Shown here piece by piece: positions 23,867 through 32,170 of a stretch of DNA of 64,000 nucleotides. The notes below the pieces were generated by a model that was given only the letters and a program-made list of their open reading frames with translations, did no database searches and was not told where the DNA came from. This DNA is from Streptomyces barringtoniae. Lineage in GTDB: Bacteria; Actinomycetota; Actinomycetes; Streptomycetales; Streptomycetaceae. Position 1 is the first letter of the stretch. Every line of letters begins with the position of its first letter. Location of the stretch: positions 1 through 64,000 of the forward strand of contig NZ_JAJHNP010000010.1 in the NCBI RefSeq assembly GCF_020819595.1, written 5' to 3'. The position numbers were made by a program, and so were the translations under genes.

Positions 23867-25586
23867 GGCTCATACCTCGTGTGACGGTGCGTCGGACCAT
23901 GTGCGTGCCGCGGGCCAGGAGCGACCGGGCGCCTGCCACGTCGAGAGCCCAGACCAGCGGGACGAAGACGGCGGTCACGCTCGCGCAGCCCACGGCGACG
24001 GCGGCCGGGGCCGAGGCGAACGGCCGCGCGCAGAAGGCCCCGGCGCCCGCGGCGCACAGGGCCGCGCCCACCGGTTTGGCCAGTTCGGCGACGAGCCGGT
24101 GGACGCGTACGGGCACGCTGCGCGTGCCCAGCCCGCGCAGCAGGAGCAGCGCGGTGAGACTGATCCCGGCGGCGTTGGCCGCGGCGATGCCGGGCGCGCC
24201 CCAGATCCCCACCGCCACGGCACCGGCGCCGATGTTGACGACAAGGCCCGCGACCATCGCGCCCAGCGGGTACCAGGTGGCGAGGCCCGCCGAGAAGTAC
24301 GACCGCACGAGCGCGCCCACCAGCGCGTGGCCGAGCAGCCCGAGCGCGTACACCCGCATCGTGGTGGCGGTCGCGGCGGTGTCCGCGGCGGTGAACGCGC
24401 CGTGCTGGAAGAGGAGTTCGACGACAGACGGCGCGCAGGCCACGACCACGGCGGTGCCCAGCAGCACGAGTGAGCCCACCAGCACCAGGTCCTGCTCGGT
24501 CCGCTCCGCGGCCCGCCGCAGATCGCCCTCGGCGACGGCCCTCGCCAGCACGGGGAACGTGACCACGCACACCATCAGCGACAGCGACATCGGCAACTGC
24601 GCCACCTTCTGGGCGTAGTTGAGGTGTGAGATGGCACCGGCGGGCAGTGCGGACGCGAAGTAGCGCTCGACGAAAACCTGCGACTGACGGCACAGCACGA
24701 ACAGCAGTACCGAGACGACCAGGGCCGGTTTCAGCGGCCGCCGGTCGTCCCCGGACTGCGCGGGCGGCTGCTGCGGGCGCAACGCCCCGGAGATCCGGCG
24801 CCACAGGACCGGGCCCTGGAGCGCGAGCATCAGGCATCCGCCGAGGGCGACGCCCAGCGCGGCGGAACGTACGCCCCAGCGGGCGCCGAGGCCGTACACC
24901 GTGGCGATGACCGCGACGTTGAGCGCGACGGAGATCGCCGCGGGGACGAGGAACGAGCCGTGCGCCCGCAGCGCCGCGCTGCAGTACCCGGCCAGTCCGA
25001 AGGTCAGCACGGTGGTCGCGGTCAGGCGGGTGCAGTCCACGGCGAGGGACGCGTCGGCCAGGCCGGGGCCGAGGAGCGAGACCAGCAGCGGCGCGCCGGC
25101 GACGAGTACGGCGGCCGCGGCGGCCAGGCCCAGGAACAGCCGCGGCAGGGAGGCGGCGACCAGTGCGCGCACGGGGTCGTGTCCGGCGCAGGCGCGCGCC
25201 CGCCGGGCCAGCGCCAGGCTGAACGCGGGCACGAGCACGTAGGCCATCCCCGCGTCGATCAGCAGCGTCGCGGCCGTCTCGGACACGGTCCACGCCACCA
25301 GGAAGGCGTCGGTCTCCGCCCCGGCTCCGAAGAAGGCGGCGAGGGCCTGATCGCGTCCGAGCCCGAGCAGCGATCCGGCCACGGACAGCACGGCGGAGAG
25401 CAGCGTCGCCTTCGCGAGGAAGCGGCCCGACGTCCCCGGGAAGGCCTCCTGCGCCACGGCGCCCCCGGCGGCGCGTGGGGTGGCGGCGTGGTCCCGGGTA
25501 CCCGCCGCATCGGCGCCGTGCGCGGTGCCCGGATCGGGCGAGGTGTGCGCGTCGGTGCCCTGTGCGGCCGGGGGCGTGGCTCTCAT
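23856..25586 (-). CDS. MurJ/MviN-like lipid flippase of EPS operon
   Basis: A 576-residue MOP-superfamily membrane protein with about 14 spans after a 50-residue disordered cytosolic N-terminus. It is recognisable by RFLAKATLLSAVLSVAGSLL, GLGRDQALAAFFGAGAETDA (the MurJ-family motif around the first loop) and DAGMAYVLVPAFS. It should flip lipid-linked oligosaccharide across the membrane. Location between polymerase and deacetylase genes suggests that its cargo is the cluster's repeat unit rather than lipid II. The ATG at 25586 overlaps the polymerase stop by 4 bases. Confidence 0.88.
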   Translation of the reverse strand: MRATPPAAQGTDAHTSPDPGTAHGADAAGTRDHAATPRAAGGAVAQEAFPGTSGRFLAKATLLSAVLSVAGSLLGLGRDQALAAFFGAGAETDAFLVAWTVSETAATLLIDAGMAYVLVPAFSLALARRARACAGHDPVRALVAASLPRLFLGLAAAAAVLVAGAPLLVSLLGPGLADASLAVDCTRLTATTVLTFGLAGYCSAALRAHGSFLVPAAISVALNVAVIATVYGLGARWGVRSAALGVALGGCLMLALQGPVLWRRISGALRPQQPPAQSGDDRRPLKPALVVSVLLFVLCRQSQVFVERYFASALPAGAISHLNYAQKVAQLPMSLSLMVCVVTFPVLARAVAEGDLRRAAERTEQDLVLVGSLVLLGTAVVVACAPSVVELLFQHGAFTAADTAATATTMRVYALGLLGHALVGALVRSYFSAGLATWYPLGAMVAGLVVNIGAGAVAVGIWGAPGIAAANAAGISLTALLLLRGLGTRSVPVRVHRLVAELAKPVGAALCAAGAGAFCARPFASAPAAVAVGCASVTAVFVPLVWALDVAGARSLLARGTHMVRRTVTRGMSHGR

Positions 25587-26965
25587 CCCGGGACCTCCGA
25601 CGAGGCCCGGGCGGTGGCGTCCGCCGTGTCGGAGGCCGGCGCCGTGGTGTCCGCCGTGTCGGGGGCCAGGGCCCACCAGCCGGCGAGCCCCAGGACCACG
25701 GCCGTCAGGACGGTGGTGGGTCCGCCGATGTCGGAGTACAGGTAGTCCACGAGCTGCCACAGCAGCAGTCCGCAGACGGCGACGGCACAGTCCGCCGCGC
25801 GTTCGGCCCGCCGCAGCCGTCTCAGCGCGCAGACCAGCAGCGCCAGCCAGCTGCCGGCCACCGTGAGGACGCCGAGCAGGCCCTGCTCGCTGAGCACCAG
25901 CAGATACATGTTGTGGGGTGAGAGCAGGGGCTGGCGCCGGTAGCCCTGGCCCGCTCCCTCCGTGTCGCTGCCTGCGGACAGCGCGAGCGAGGCGTGCCCG
26001 TCCCGGTGCGCGGGGAAGGCCTTCAGCCCGACGCCCGTCACGGGGTGCTCGCGCCACATGCCGGTGGCCGCCGCCCAGAGGCTGTAGCGGTCGATCACGG
26101 ACTGGTCCGGCGCGTCGGTGACCCGGGTGATGCTGGTCAGACGTTCCTGCAGCGCCGCGGTGCCCACGCCGACCCCGCCCACCAGCACCACCGAGGCCGC
26201 GACCACCGTCGCGCACACCTTCGCCGCCCGCCGTGCCCCGGCCGACAGCAGCTGTGCCCCGCCCACGACGGCGGTGGCGATCCAGGAACCCCGGCTGAAG
26301 GACACCGTGAGCGGCACGAGCAGCACCAGCGCGCACGCGGCCGCCACGACCCGCTGCCGCCGGTCCCGCGCCTTGAGGGCGAACCCGGTCGCGGCCACCA
26401 GTCCGAACGCCACGACGGTGGACATCCCCATCACGTCGGACGGCCCGAAGGTGCCGACCGCCCGGATGTCGGCCCCCTGGTACGAGGCCCCGGTTGCGGT
26501 GAGGTACTGGTGCACCCCGATCCCGCCCTCCCACAGCGCGAGCCCGACCAGCGACCAGAGCACCAGCCGGGCGTCGCGGCGGTCCCGCACGAGCAGCACC
26601 ACCGCGACCGGGACGAGCACGAACACCTGCAGGTACCGGGCCAGTCCGGTGAGGGCGTCACCGGGCGTCACCGCCCCGCCCGCGGCGACCGCGACGCCCA
26701 CCACCGGCAGTCCCAGGACGACCGCGGCCGTCCCCGTCAGCGGGCGCCGTGCCCGCAGCGAGGTCCGCAGCAGGGCCCACAGCACGACAAGGCCCGACAC
26801 CGCATCGGCCGCTGTGGCGTTGCTGCCCGCGGCGACCGGCAGCGCGACCATCACGACGATCGCCACGACGGGCAGGACCGGCGCGGCGCGGCGCAACGCC
26901 GGTGGCGCCGGGGGCAGCGCGGCCGGAAGCGCGGCCGGCGGCGCGGCCGTCCGGGAGGTGCTCAC
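25583..26965 (-). CDS. O-antigen ligase/polymerase family (Wzy/WaaL-like)
   Basis: A 460-residue polytopic membrane protein with about 11 spans and the large extracytoplasmic loop characteristic of the family. The core motif WREHPVTGVGLKAFP and LSPHNMYLLVLSEQGLLGVL carry the conserved His-Asn and Gly-x-Gly residues. It probably polymerises the flipped repeat units. It overlaps the flippase gene by 4 bases and follows the glycosyltransferase at 27082 by 116 bases in the same direction. Confidence 0.88.
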   Translation of the reverse strand: MSTSRTAAPPAALPAALPPAPPALRRAAPVLPVVAIVVMVALPVAAGSNATAADAVSGLVVLWALLRTSLRARRPLTGTAAVVLGLPVVGVAVAAGGAVTPGDALTGLARYLQVFVLVPVAVVLLVRDRRDARLVLWSLVGLALWEGGIGVHQYLTATGASYQGADIRAVGTFGPSDVMGMSTVVAFGLVAATGFALKARDRRQRVVAAACALVLLVPLTVSFSRGSWIATAVVGGAQLLSAGARRAAKVCATVVAASVVLVGGVGVGTAALQERLTSITRVTDAPDQSVIDRYSLWAAATGMWREHPVTGVGLKAFPAHRDGHASLALSAGSDTEGAGQGYRRQPLLSPHNMYLLVLSEQGLLGVLTVAGSWLALLVCALRRLRRAERAADCAVAVCGLLLWQLVDYLYSDIGGPTTVLTAVVLGLAGWWALAPDTADTTAPASDTADATARASSEVPG

Positions 26966-27081
26966 CGGCAGTCAGCTCCCCGCCGGCCGTACGAACGTGA
27001 CCGCCCTGCGCGCCGGGATGCAGGCAGGACGGCCCGCAGTCCGGGACCGCCCAGCCGGAGGGGGGAACGGTGCTTTCCCGG

Positions 27082-28266
27082 TCATGTGGTGATGGACTCC
27101 CTGCTCTGGGTGGGTACCAGGACCGGCTTGGTGACGGTGCCGAGGAGTTCGCGGTACACGTCGATCACCGCGTCCGTGGTCAGCTGTACGTCGTGGGCGG
27201 CGAGCACGTGTGCGCGGCCCTGCGCACCCAGTGCCGCGCGCAGCGGTCCGCGGCGCAGCAGCGCCGTCAGCGCCCGTGCCAGCATGTCGGGGTCCTCCGG
27301 CGGCACCAGGCAGTGCGGCAGGTGCCCGGGCGGCAGGCTCTCGCGCGCCCCGTCCACGTCCGTGACCAGGACGGGCCGGGCACACGCCATGGCCTCCAGC
27401 GGGACGAGTGCCATGCCCTCCCAGCGGGACGGCAGGACCACGACGTCGGCGGACCGGTACCAGGGGGCGACGTCGAGCGCCGGACCGGCGAACTCCACCG
27501 AGGCGGGCGCGAGCGCGCGCAGCCGGCCCTCGTCGGGGCCGTCGCCGACCAGCACCAGCCGGGCGGCGGGCTCCTGCCGTACGACGGCGGGCCACGCCTT
27601 CAGCAGCACGTCCTGGCCCTTCTGCCGGCACAGCCGTCCCACGCATACGACGAGTGGGCCCGCTCCGGGACGGGCGATGCTCCCCTCCGGCCGGAACCTG
27701 CTCGTGTCGACGCCGTTGGGAATCACGTGCCAGTGGGCGGTGATGCCGCTCTGCTCCCCGGTACGCCGCTCCGCCTCGCTCACACACAGCACGCGCGTCG
27801 CCCACCGCGCCCCGAACTGCTCCCAGCGCAGGGCGGCTTGGGCCATGACGCCGTCCACTGCCTCGAACGACCAGGCGTGCGGCTGGAAGACGGTGGGGCG
27901 GCGGCCGCGCACCGCGAGCCGTGCCGCGAGCCCCGCCTTCGCGCTGTGCGCATGCACCACGTCGGGCCGCACCTCGCGCAGCAGCCGGGCCAGCCTCCCC
28001 ACCTCACCGGGGAGTTGAGGCCCCGGTGCGTGGGTCGCGTCCCAGGGCAGCACCCTGCAGCCGGCCGCGCGCAGGGCCTCCGTGAGCGTGCCGCCTCTCG
28101 GGCACGCCACGGTGACACGCAGCCCCGCGGCGACCTGTGCCGCCGCCAGGTCCGTCACGAACCGGGCGACACCGCCCTCCACGGGCTGCGTGACGTGCAG
28201 GACGTGTGGCTCGCGTGCGGCGAACCGCGTCGCACGGCGCGGGACGGAACCGAGGGGAATGCGCAT
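27082..28266 (-). CDS. Glycosyltransferase family 4 (first gene of EPS operon)
   Basis: A 394-residue GT-B transferase. It shows HVLHVTQPVEGGVARFVTDL, DVVHAHSAKAGLAARLA, NGVDTSRFRPEG, VCVGRLCRQKGQDVLL and SRWEGMALVPLEAMACARPVL. The last corresponds to the GT4 donor-site motif. The ATG at 28266 is preferred because GAAGGGAAG lies just upstream. An upstream in-frame ATG at 28317 would add 17 residues without a ribosome site. It is divergent from the 28553 secreted-protein gene, and the 286-base gap is AT-rich and should contain both promoters. Confidence 0.9.
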   Translation of the reverse strand: MRIPLGSVPRRATRFAAREPHVLHVTQPVEGGVARFVTDLAAAQVAAGLRVTVACPRGGTLTEALRAAGCRVLPWDATHAPGPQLPGEVGRLARLLREVRPDVVHAHSAKAGLAARLAVRGRRPTVFQPHAWSFEAVDGVMAQAALRWEQFGARWATRVLCVSEAERRTGEQSGITAHWHVIPNGVDTSRFRPEGSIARPGAGPLVVCVGRLCRQKGQDVLLKAWPAVVRQEPAARLVLVGDGPDEGRLRALAPASVEFAGPALDVAPWYRSADVVVLPSRWEGMALVPLEAMACARPVLVTDVDGARESLPPGHLPHCLVPPEDPDMLARALTALLRRGPLRAALGAQGRAHVLAAHDVQLTTDAVIDVYRELLGTVTKPVLVPTQSRESITT

Positions 28267-28552
28267 GACCAGGGCTTCCCTTCTGAAGAAACATTCCGAA
28301 CCCGCCACTGATCGCATGAACGCAGGTTCGGCATAAATTCGTCGGATCCGTGAAGCAACACTAGCCGCTTATCCGTCTTTTTCCGGGAGGGCATGAACTG
28401 TGTCGGAAACACAGCCACCTTCAGACGAATAATAAGATAAGAATTCCGCACGGTCATTCAGGATGTATGAATTCCGGGAACTTGTTGCCGGCGGAGTTTC
28501 CCACGGCGTCTTTCACTCGTTAGCCCAGCGGAAGCCAGATGAAAGGAACCCA
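28267..28552. promoter_or_regulatory. Divergent promoter region, EPS operon / secreted protein
   Basis: No gene. It is markedly AT-richer than its surroundings (GAATAATAAGATAAGAATTC at about 28425). It contains an inverted repeat CTGTGT(CGGAA)ACACAG at about 28399-28415. The ribosome site GAAAGGA at 28541 serves the plus-strand gene. Confidence 0.5.
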
Positions 28553-28846
28553 ATGAAGAATCTGAAGGCTGCCGCGCTCATGGCCGGCGCTCTGGCCATC
28601 GCCGGCGCTGCGGCGCCCGCTGTCGCCGCGGACCTGCCGGGGCAGGGCCTCCTCGAGGACGGGAAGTCGGTCGCCCGTACCCTGCCCAACGCAGCCGAGA
28701 TCCCGACGGGTGAACTGGCCAGCAACGTCAAGCAGACGGCGCAGGGCGTGAAGAAGTCCGGCGTCGTCAAGACGCCCGTCTTCGGCGGCGCCCTGCCGAA
28801 CCCCCTCAACGGCAAGCCCCCCGCCGCGCTTCCGGCCCTCAAGTAG
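28553..28846 (+). CDS. Small secreted protein of unknown function
   Basis: A 97-residue exported protein. The signal peptide MKNLKAAALMAGALAIAGAA (cut after AVAA) is followed by a mature part with GQGLLEDGKSVARTLPNAAE, SNVKQTAQGVKKSGVVKTPV and a Pro/Leu-rich end. It has no Cys. It resembles short secreted proteins common in Streptomyces, but I assign no function. AAAGGA precedes the ATG. It is divergent from the EPS operon and may share regulation with it. A strong terminator follows. Confidence 0.8.
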   Translation: MKNLKAAALMAGALAIAGAAAPAVAADLPGQGLLEDGKSVARTLPNAAEIPTGELASNVKQTAQGVKKSGVVKTPVFGGALPNPLNGKPPAALPALK

Positions 28847-28869
28847 AGGACATGCCCTGCCGGACCGCA

Positions 28870-28905
28870 AAGGCCGGCTCCGCCCGCCGCGGAGCCGGCC
28901 TTCTT
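28870..28905 (+). terminator. Intrinsic terminator
   Basis: Perfect 14-bp stem AAGGCCGGCTCCGC (28870-28883) / GCGGAGCCGGCCTT (28889-28902), followed by CTTC, 24 bases after the stop of the 28553 gene. Confidence 0.85.
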
Positions 28906-28948
28906 CGTGTGCGGGAAAAGCAGTGTGCAGGAAAAGGTGTAAAGCAGA

Positions 28949-28979
28949 TGGCGGCCCGCCGAGCGTCGGCGGGCCGCCA
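28949..28979 (-). terminator. Hairpin terminator for family E member 1
   Basis: Perfect 14-bp stem TGGCGGCCCGCCGA (28949-28962) / TCGGCGGGCCGCCA (28966-28979) with loop GCG, 13 bases beyond the minus-strand stop at 28993. Confidence 0.8.
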
Positions 28980-28992
28980 GGCTCCGGGCTGC

Positions 28993-29325
28993 TCAGAACA
29001 GCAGACCACCGGTGTAGGGGGCCTGCTGCGACTCGTCGACCGACCCGGTGTCGCAGGCGGCGTAGTGCGAGTTCGGCGCGGCGACACCGGCGCCGCCGAG
29101 GACGCCGACGGAGCCGTTGGACCACGGCGCGATGCAGCGGCCGTCGATGAGCGCGCCGTTGGAGACGAGCAGGCCCTGCTGAGGGGAGTTCACGACGACC
29201 GGGGACTCCGAGAAGCCGTTGCCGCCGGTGACGTTGGTGTTGTTGTCGTCGGCCGCAGCGGCGCCACCGGCCGCCAGGACGAGGCCCGCTGCCAGGACGG
29301 ACAGGGCCGTAACCTTCTTACGCAT
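28993..29325 (-). CDS. Small secreted protein, family E member 1
   Basis: A 110-residue exported protein. The signal peptide MRKKVTALSVLAAGLVLAAG is cut near AAAADD. The mature sequence reads TNVTGGNGFSESPVVVNSPQ, QGLLVSNGALIDGRCIAPWS, then PNSHYAACDTGSVDESQQAP and the terminal GGLLF. Two mature Cys and the GRC[IV]APWSNG and NSHYAACDT blocks define the family, repeated in the next two genes. The valine-rich SPVVVN segment is beta-prone. Function is unknown. The three-gene array suggests a structural or surface role. GAAAGG precedes the ATG. Confidence 0.85.
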   Translation of the reverse strand: MRKKVTALSVLAAGLVLAAGGAAAADDNNTNVTGGNGFSESPVVVNSPQQGLLVSNGALIDGRCIAPWSNGSVGVLGGAGVAAPNSHYAACDTGSVDESQQAPYTGGLLF

Positions 29326-29418
29326 GGATGCGCCTTTCGGATGGGAGGGGCAGGTCGGGCGGGAACGTCTGCCGACGCCCCCGCCCTGCTCCGGGATGGT
29401 TCGGAGCGCAAAGGGGGC

Positions 29419-29748
29419 TCAGAAGAGCAGGCCGCCGGTGTACGGAGCCTTCTGCGACTCGTCGACCTTGGCCGTGTCGCAGGCGGCGTAGTGCGAGTTC
29501 GGCACGATGGTCGCGGCGCCGCCGAGGACGCCCACGGCACCGTTGGACCAGGGCGCGACGCAGCGCAGGTCGGCGAGCGTGCCATTGGAGACGACGGCGC
29601 CCTGCTGCGGGGCGTTCACGACAACCGGGGACGACGAGAAGCCGTTGCCGCCGGTGACCGTCGTGCAGTTGTCGGCTGCGGCAGTGCCGGCGGCCGCGAG
29701 GACGACGCCCGCGGCGAGGGCGGAGATGGCCGTAACCTTGTTACGCAT
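29419..29748 (-). CDS. Small secreted protein, family E member 2
   Basis: A 109-residue paralogue. The signal peptide MRNKVTAISALAAGVVLAAA is followed by NCTTVTGGNGFSSSPVVVNA, NGTLADLRCVAPWSNGAVGV and IVPNSHYAACDTAKVDESQK. It has a third mature Cys near the new N-terminus (DNCTT) that the other two members lack, and a DLRC block in place of DGRC. GGAAAGGA precedes the ATG at 29748. It lies 93 bases upstream of member 1 on the same strand, with no obvious hairpin between, so the two may be co-transcribed. Confidence 0.85.
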   Translation of the reverse strand: MRNKVTAISALAAGVVLAAAGTAAADNCTTVTGGNGFSSSPVVVNAPQQGAVVSNGTLADLRCVAPWSNGAVGVLGGAATIVPNSHYAACDTAKVDESQKAPYTGGLLF

Positions 29749-29807
29749 GGAGTGTCCTTTCCGGACTGCGAGGGGGTTCACCTGCTCGGGATGACTCGAA
29801 GCAGGGG

Positions 29808-30143
29808 TCAGAAGAGCAGGCCGCCCTGGTAACCGGCCTTCTGCGACTGGTCGACCGACGCGGTGTCGCAGGCGGCGTAGTGCGAGTTCGGCGCGATGGT
29901 CGCGGCGCCGCCGATGACGGCGCCGACGGCGCCGTTGGACCACGGCGCGATGCAGCGGCCGTCGATGAGCGCGCCGTTGACGACAACCACCCCCTGCTGA
30001 GGGGCGTTCACGACGACCGGAGACTCCGAAAAGCCGTCACCACCAGTGACGTTCGTCGTGTTCGAGTGGGCGGAGGCAACGCCAGCGCTGCCGCAGAGCG
30101 CGCTAAGGGCGAGTGCAGTGACGACCGCGAACTTCCTGGTCAA
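29808..30143 (-). CDS. Small secreted protein, family E member 3 (TTG start)
   Basis: A 111-residue paralogue. The signal peptide MTRKFAVVTALALSALCGSA is followed by TNVTGGDGFSESPVVVNAPQ, NGALIDGRCIAPWSNGAVGA, NSHYAACDTASVDQSQKAGY and QGGLLF. The start is a TTG at 30143, set by GGAAGGAACC just upstream and by alignment with the MRKK/MRNK starts of its paralogues; no ATG or GTG fits. Weak initiation may tune expression below that of the other two. It is first in a possible three-gene minus-strand transcript. Confidence 0.83.
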   Translation of the reverse strand: MTRKFAVVTALALSALCGSAGVASAHSNTTNVTGGDGFSESPVVVNAPQQGVVVVNGALIDGRCIAPWSNGAVGAVIGGAATIAPNSHYAACDTASVDQSQKAGYQGGLLF

Positions 30144-30657
30144 CTCGGTTCCTTCCTGGATTCACGGTAAGCCGCGCTTACATAGCAAGAAACCGAAATA
30201 TGTGGCGAAAAGTCACGCGGACAAGGCCCATTCGCGCTGGATTCCACCGGATGGCTCAGCGGCGCCGCGCACCCTTCACCCGGACGCACGTGCCGGGATT
30301 TCACCGACGTGCGTCCGGCCCACTGGCAAGGAGGAGTCCAGTGGGCCGGACAGGCTTTGAGGCATTTCCCCCGCACGCATCGAGCGCCGGGTGGGTATGG
30401 AGCTAAATGGTCCGACTGCGACCTCTGGGCCTGCGGCTTCGAGGCGCCGGACGGGGCCGTACCACGCGGCCACCGGGCGATCCGTCCCGCGGCGCTGCGG
30501 CGTCGCCCGCGGATCGGGATCTCCGGCGGACCGGAACCGGATCAGAGTGTCGGAATTCCGGTCCCACCTCTGTCTCGCGAACAGAGGGGAGCACATGGCA
30601 GCGAAAGCACGGCGAACGGGAAGACTTCCGCCGCGCCGACTTCTGGGGGTTTCCGTG
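30144..30657. other. Gene-free region with two overlapping perfect hairpins
   Basis: About 510 bases with no convincing gene. 30280-30350 holds two mutually exclusive inverted repeats (listed separately). The part from 30400 to 30657 is GC-rich spacer. A frame opening at ATG 30595 has a good-looking GAGGGGAGC ribosome site but runs antisense over the 30658 gene, and I do not call it. Confidence 0.6.
30280..30350. terminator. Two overlapping, mutually exclusive hairpins
   Basis: CCGGACGCACGT (30280-30291) pairs with ACGTGCGTCCGG (30307-30318). TCCGGCCCACTGG (30314-30326) pairs with CCAGTGGGCCGGA (30338-30350). Both stems are perfect (12 and 13 bp) and share TCCGG at 30314-30318, so only one can form fully at a time. 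The pair could be a terminator for the minus-strand 30658 gene, or an attenuator-like switch. Confidence 0.6.
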
Positions 30658-31080
30658 TCACGCCTGGTTGAACAGGCTGCCGACACCGGCGCTGGTCGGC
30701 CCGTTCAGCGGGTGGACCTGCACGGCACCGGTGCCGAGCGGATTCTTCACCGGAATTGCGGGCTTCTTGTTGCTGCTGCGGCCCATACCGTCCAGGTACA
30801 CCCCGGAGATCTTGGCCGCCTTGTTCTTACCGGTGACGGTCGACGACTGGCTCTCGTCGAACGCGCTGCCCTTGGTGATATTCCCCTGCTTGGCCACGCG
30901 CATCACCGTGTCGGCGGCGGGCACAAGCGCCGGAGTCACCTCGGTCTGGGACATGAGGCCGAGCGGGCCGGTGTTTTCGTGGGCAGGTGCCTTGGTGGCG
31001 GCCGAAGCCGCCACGGCGGAACCACCTACAAGACCCGCACCAATGGCCAATGCCGCAGTGGTGAAAACTGCCTTCTTCAT
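30658..31080 (-). CDS. Secreted protein of unknown function
   Basis: A 140-residue exported protein. The signal peptide MKKAVFTTAALAIGAGLVGG (cut after ASA) is followed by a mature part with KAPAHENTGPLGLMSQTEVT, VMRVAKQGNITKGSAFDESQ and SSTVTGKNKAAKISGVYLDG. It ends in the hydrophobic NPLGTGAVQVHPLNGPTSAG. There is no Cys and no recognised domain. GTGAGGTG precedes the ATG. It is the last of the cluster of small secreted proteins and unrelated in sequence to families A-E. Confidence 0.8.
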   Translation of the reverse strand: MKKAVFTTAALAIGAGLVGGSAVAASAATKAPAHENTGPLGLMSQTEVTPALVPAADTVMRVAKQGNITKGSAFDESQSSTVTGKNKAAKISGVYLDGMGRSSNKKPAIPVKNPLGTGAVQVHPLNGPTSAGVGSLFNQA

Positions 31081-31299
31081 GATTCACCTCACTTGAAGTT
31101 ACCTCTGATCCGACAGACGCAGAACATAGCAGTCCGCGGCCAGCTCAAAGCGAGGCGCTACTCCATACGCATGAATGCAAAGGGAGTGAAGAAGCGCATT
31201 ACTCAGTCCCCCCGGACCTATTCACATCTGTTCGGCGAATCGATTGATCGTATGGTGTTTCAAGCATGAGGCAGTCGATATACCGGCCGAAAAGAAAAT

Positions 31300-31333
31300 T
31301 ATGACACCACGTCCTTTATGACACCACGTCCTT
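31300..31333. repeat. 17-bp perfect tandem duplication at the permease stop codon
   Basis: TATGACACCACGTCCTT occurs at 31300-31316 and again at 31317-31333. The second copy encodes the C-terminal KDVVS of the minus-strand ABC permease; the first duplicates those codons beyond the stop. Confidence 0.9.
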
Positions 31334-32170
31334 GCGGGCGAATCCTCTGAAGGCCAGGGCGAACAGCACCACCGCGTACGTCACGGAGATCGAGGCTCCC
31401 TGGATCATGCCGGACCACTCCGGGTGCGGCTGGACGGCGTCGGCCCAGGCGAACTGCCAGTGCGCGGGCAGGAAGTCGCGCCAGTGGCCGAGCGCGGTGA
31501 CGGCGTCCAGGACGTTGCCGACGATGGTCAGGCCGACCGCGCCGCCGACCGCGCCGAGCGGGGCGTCCGTCTTCGTCGACAGCCAGAACGCGAGTCCGGC
31601 GGTGACCAGTTGGGACACGAAGACGTACGCCACGGTCAGTGCGAGGCGCTGCGTCGCCGTGCCGGTGTCGAGCGCGCCGCCCGTCGGTATCTGCAGCGGG
31701 CCCCAGCCGTAGGCCGCCGTACCGGCCGCGAGGGCGACCACCGGGAGCAGGATCATCGCGGCGAGGCTCAGCCCGAGCGCCACGGCCAGCTTGGACCACA
31801 GCAGCCGGGCGCGCGGCACGGGTGCGGCGAGCAGATAGCGCAGGGAGGACCAGCTCGCCTCCGAGGCGACCGTGTCCCCGCAGAACAGGGCGACCGGGAT
31901 CACCAGCAGGAAGCCGGCCGAGACGAACAGGTTCACCGCGGCGAAGTTGGCGCCGGAGGCGGTGGCCGTGTCCATCAGGGTGATCCGGCCGTCCCGGCTC
32001 GACGGGTCGCCGCCGATCGCGAAGGCGATCAGCAGCACGAACGGCAGCAGGGCGAGGACGGCGCCCATGACCAGGGTGCGGCGCCGCTTGAGCTGACGGA
32101 CCAGCTCCACCCGCAGGGGCAGGGTGTGCCGCGTCGAAAAGCCGGAGGCGACCTCGGTGAGCGTGCTCAT
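31316..32170 (-). CDS. ABC transporter permease (ABC-2 type)
   Basis: A 284-residue membrane protein with six predicted spans (for example TLVMGAVLALLPFVLLIAFA and LFVSAGFLLVIPVALFCGDT) and the ABC-2 permease loop EASWSSLRYLLAAPVPRARL before the third span. It pairs with the ATPase domain of the upstream fusion protein, whose stop overlaps this ATG by 4 bases. Transported substrate is unknown. The 3-prime end carries a 17-bp tandem duplication. Confidence 0.88.
   Translation of the reverse strand: MSTLTEVASGFSTRHTLPLRVELVRQLKRRRTLVMGAVLALLPFVLLIAFAIGGDPSSRDGRITLMDTATASGANFAAVNLFVSAGFLLVIPVALFCGDTVASEASWSSLRYLLAAPVPRARLLWSKLAVALGLSLAAMILLPVVALAAGTAAYGWGPLQIPTGGALDTGTATQRLALTVAYVFVSQLVTAGLAFWLSTKTDAPLGAVGGAVGLTIVGNVLDAVTALGHWRDFLPAHWQFAWADAVQPHPEWSGMIQGASISVTYAVVLFALAFRGFARKDVVS

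Noticed and set aside
30595..31269. Plus-strand ORF with a good-looking GAGGGGAGC ribosome site
   Set aside because: It runs fully antisense through the signal-peptide gene at 30658-31080 and translates to Arg/Gly/His-rich sequence without a domain.
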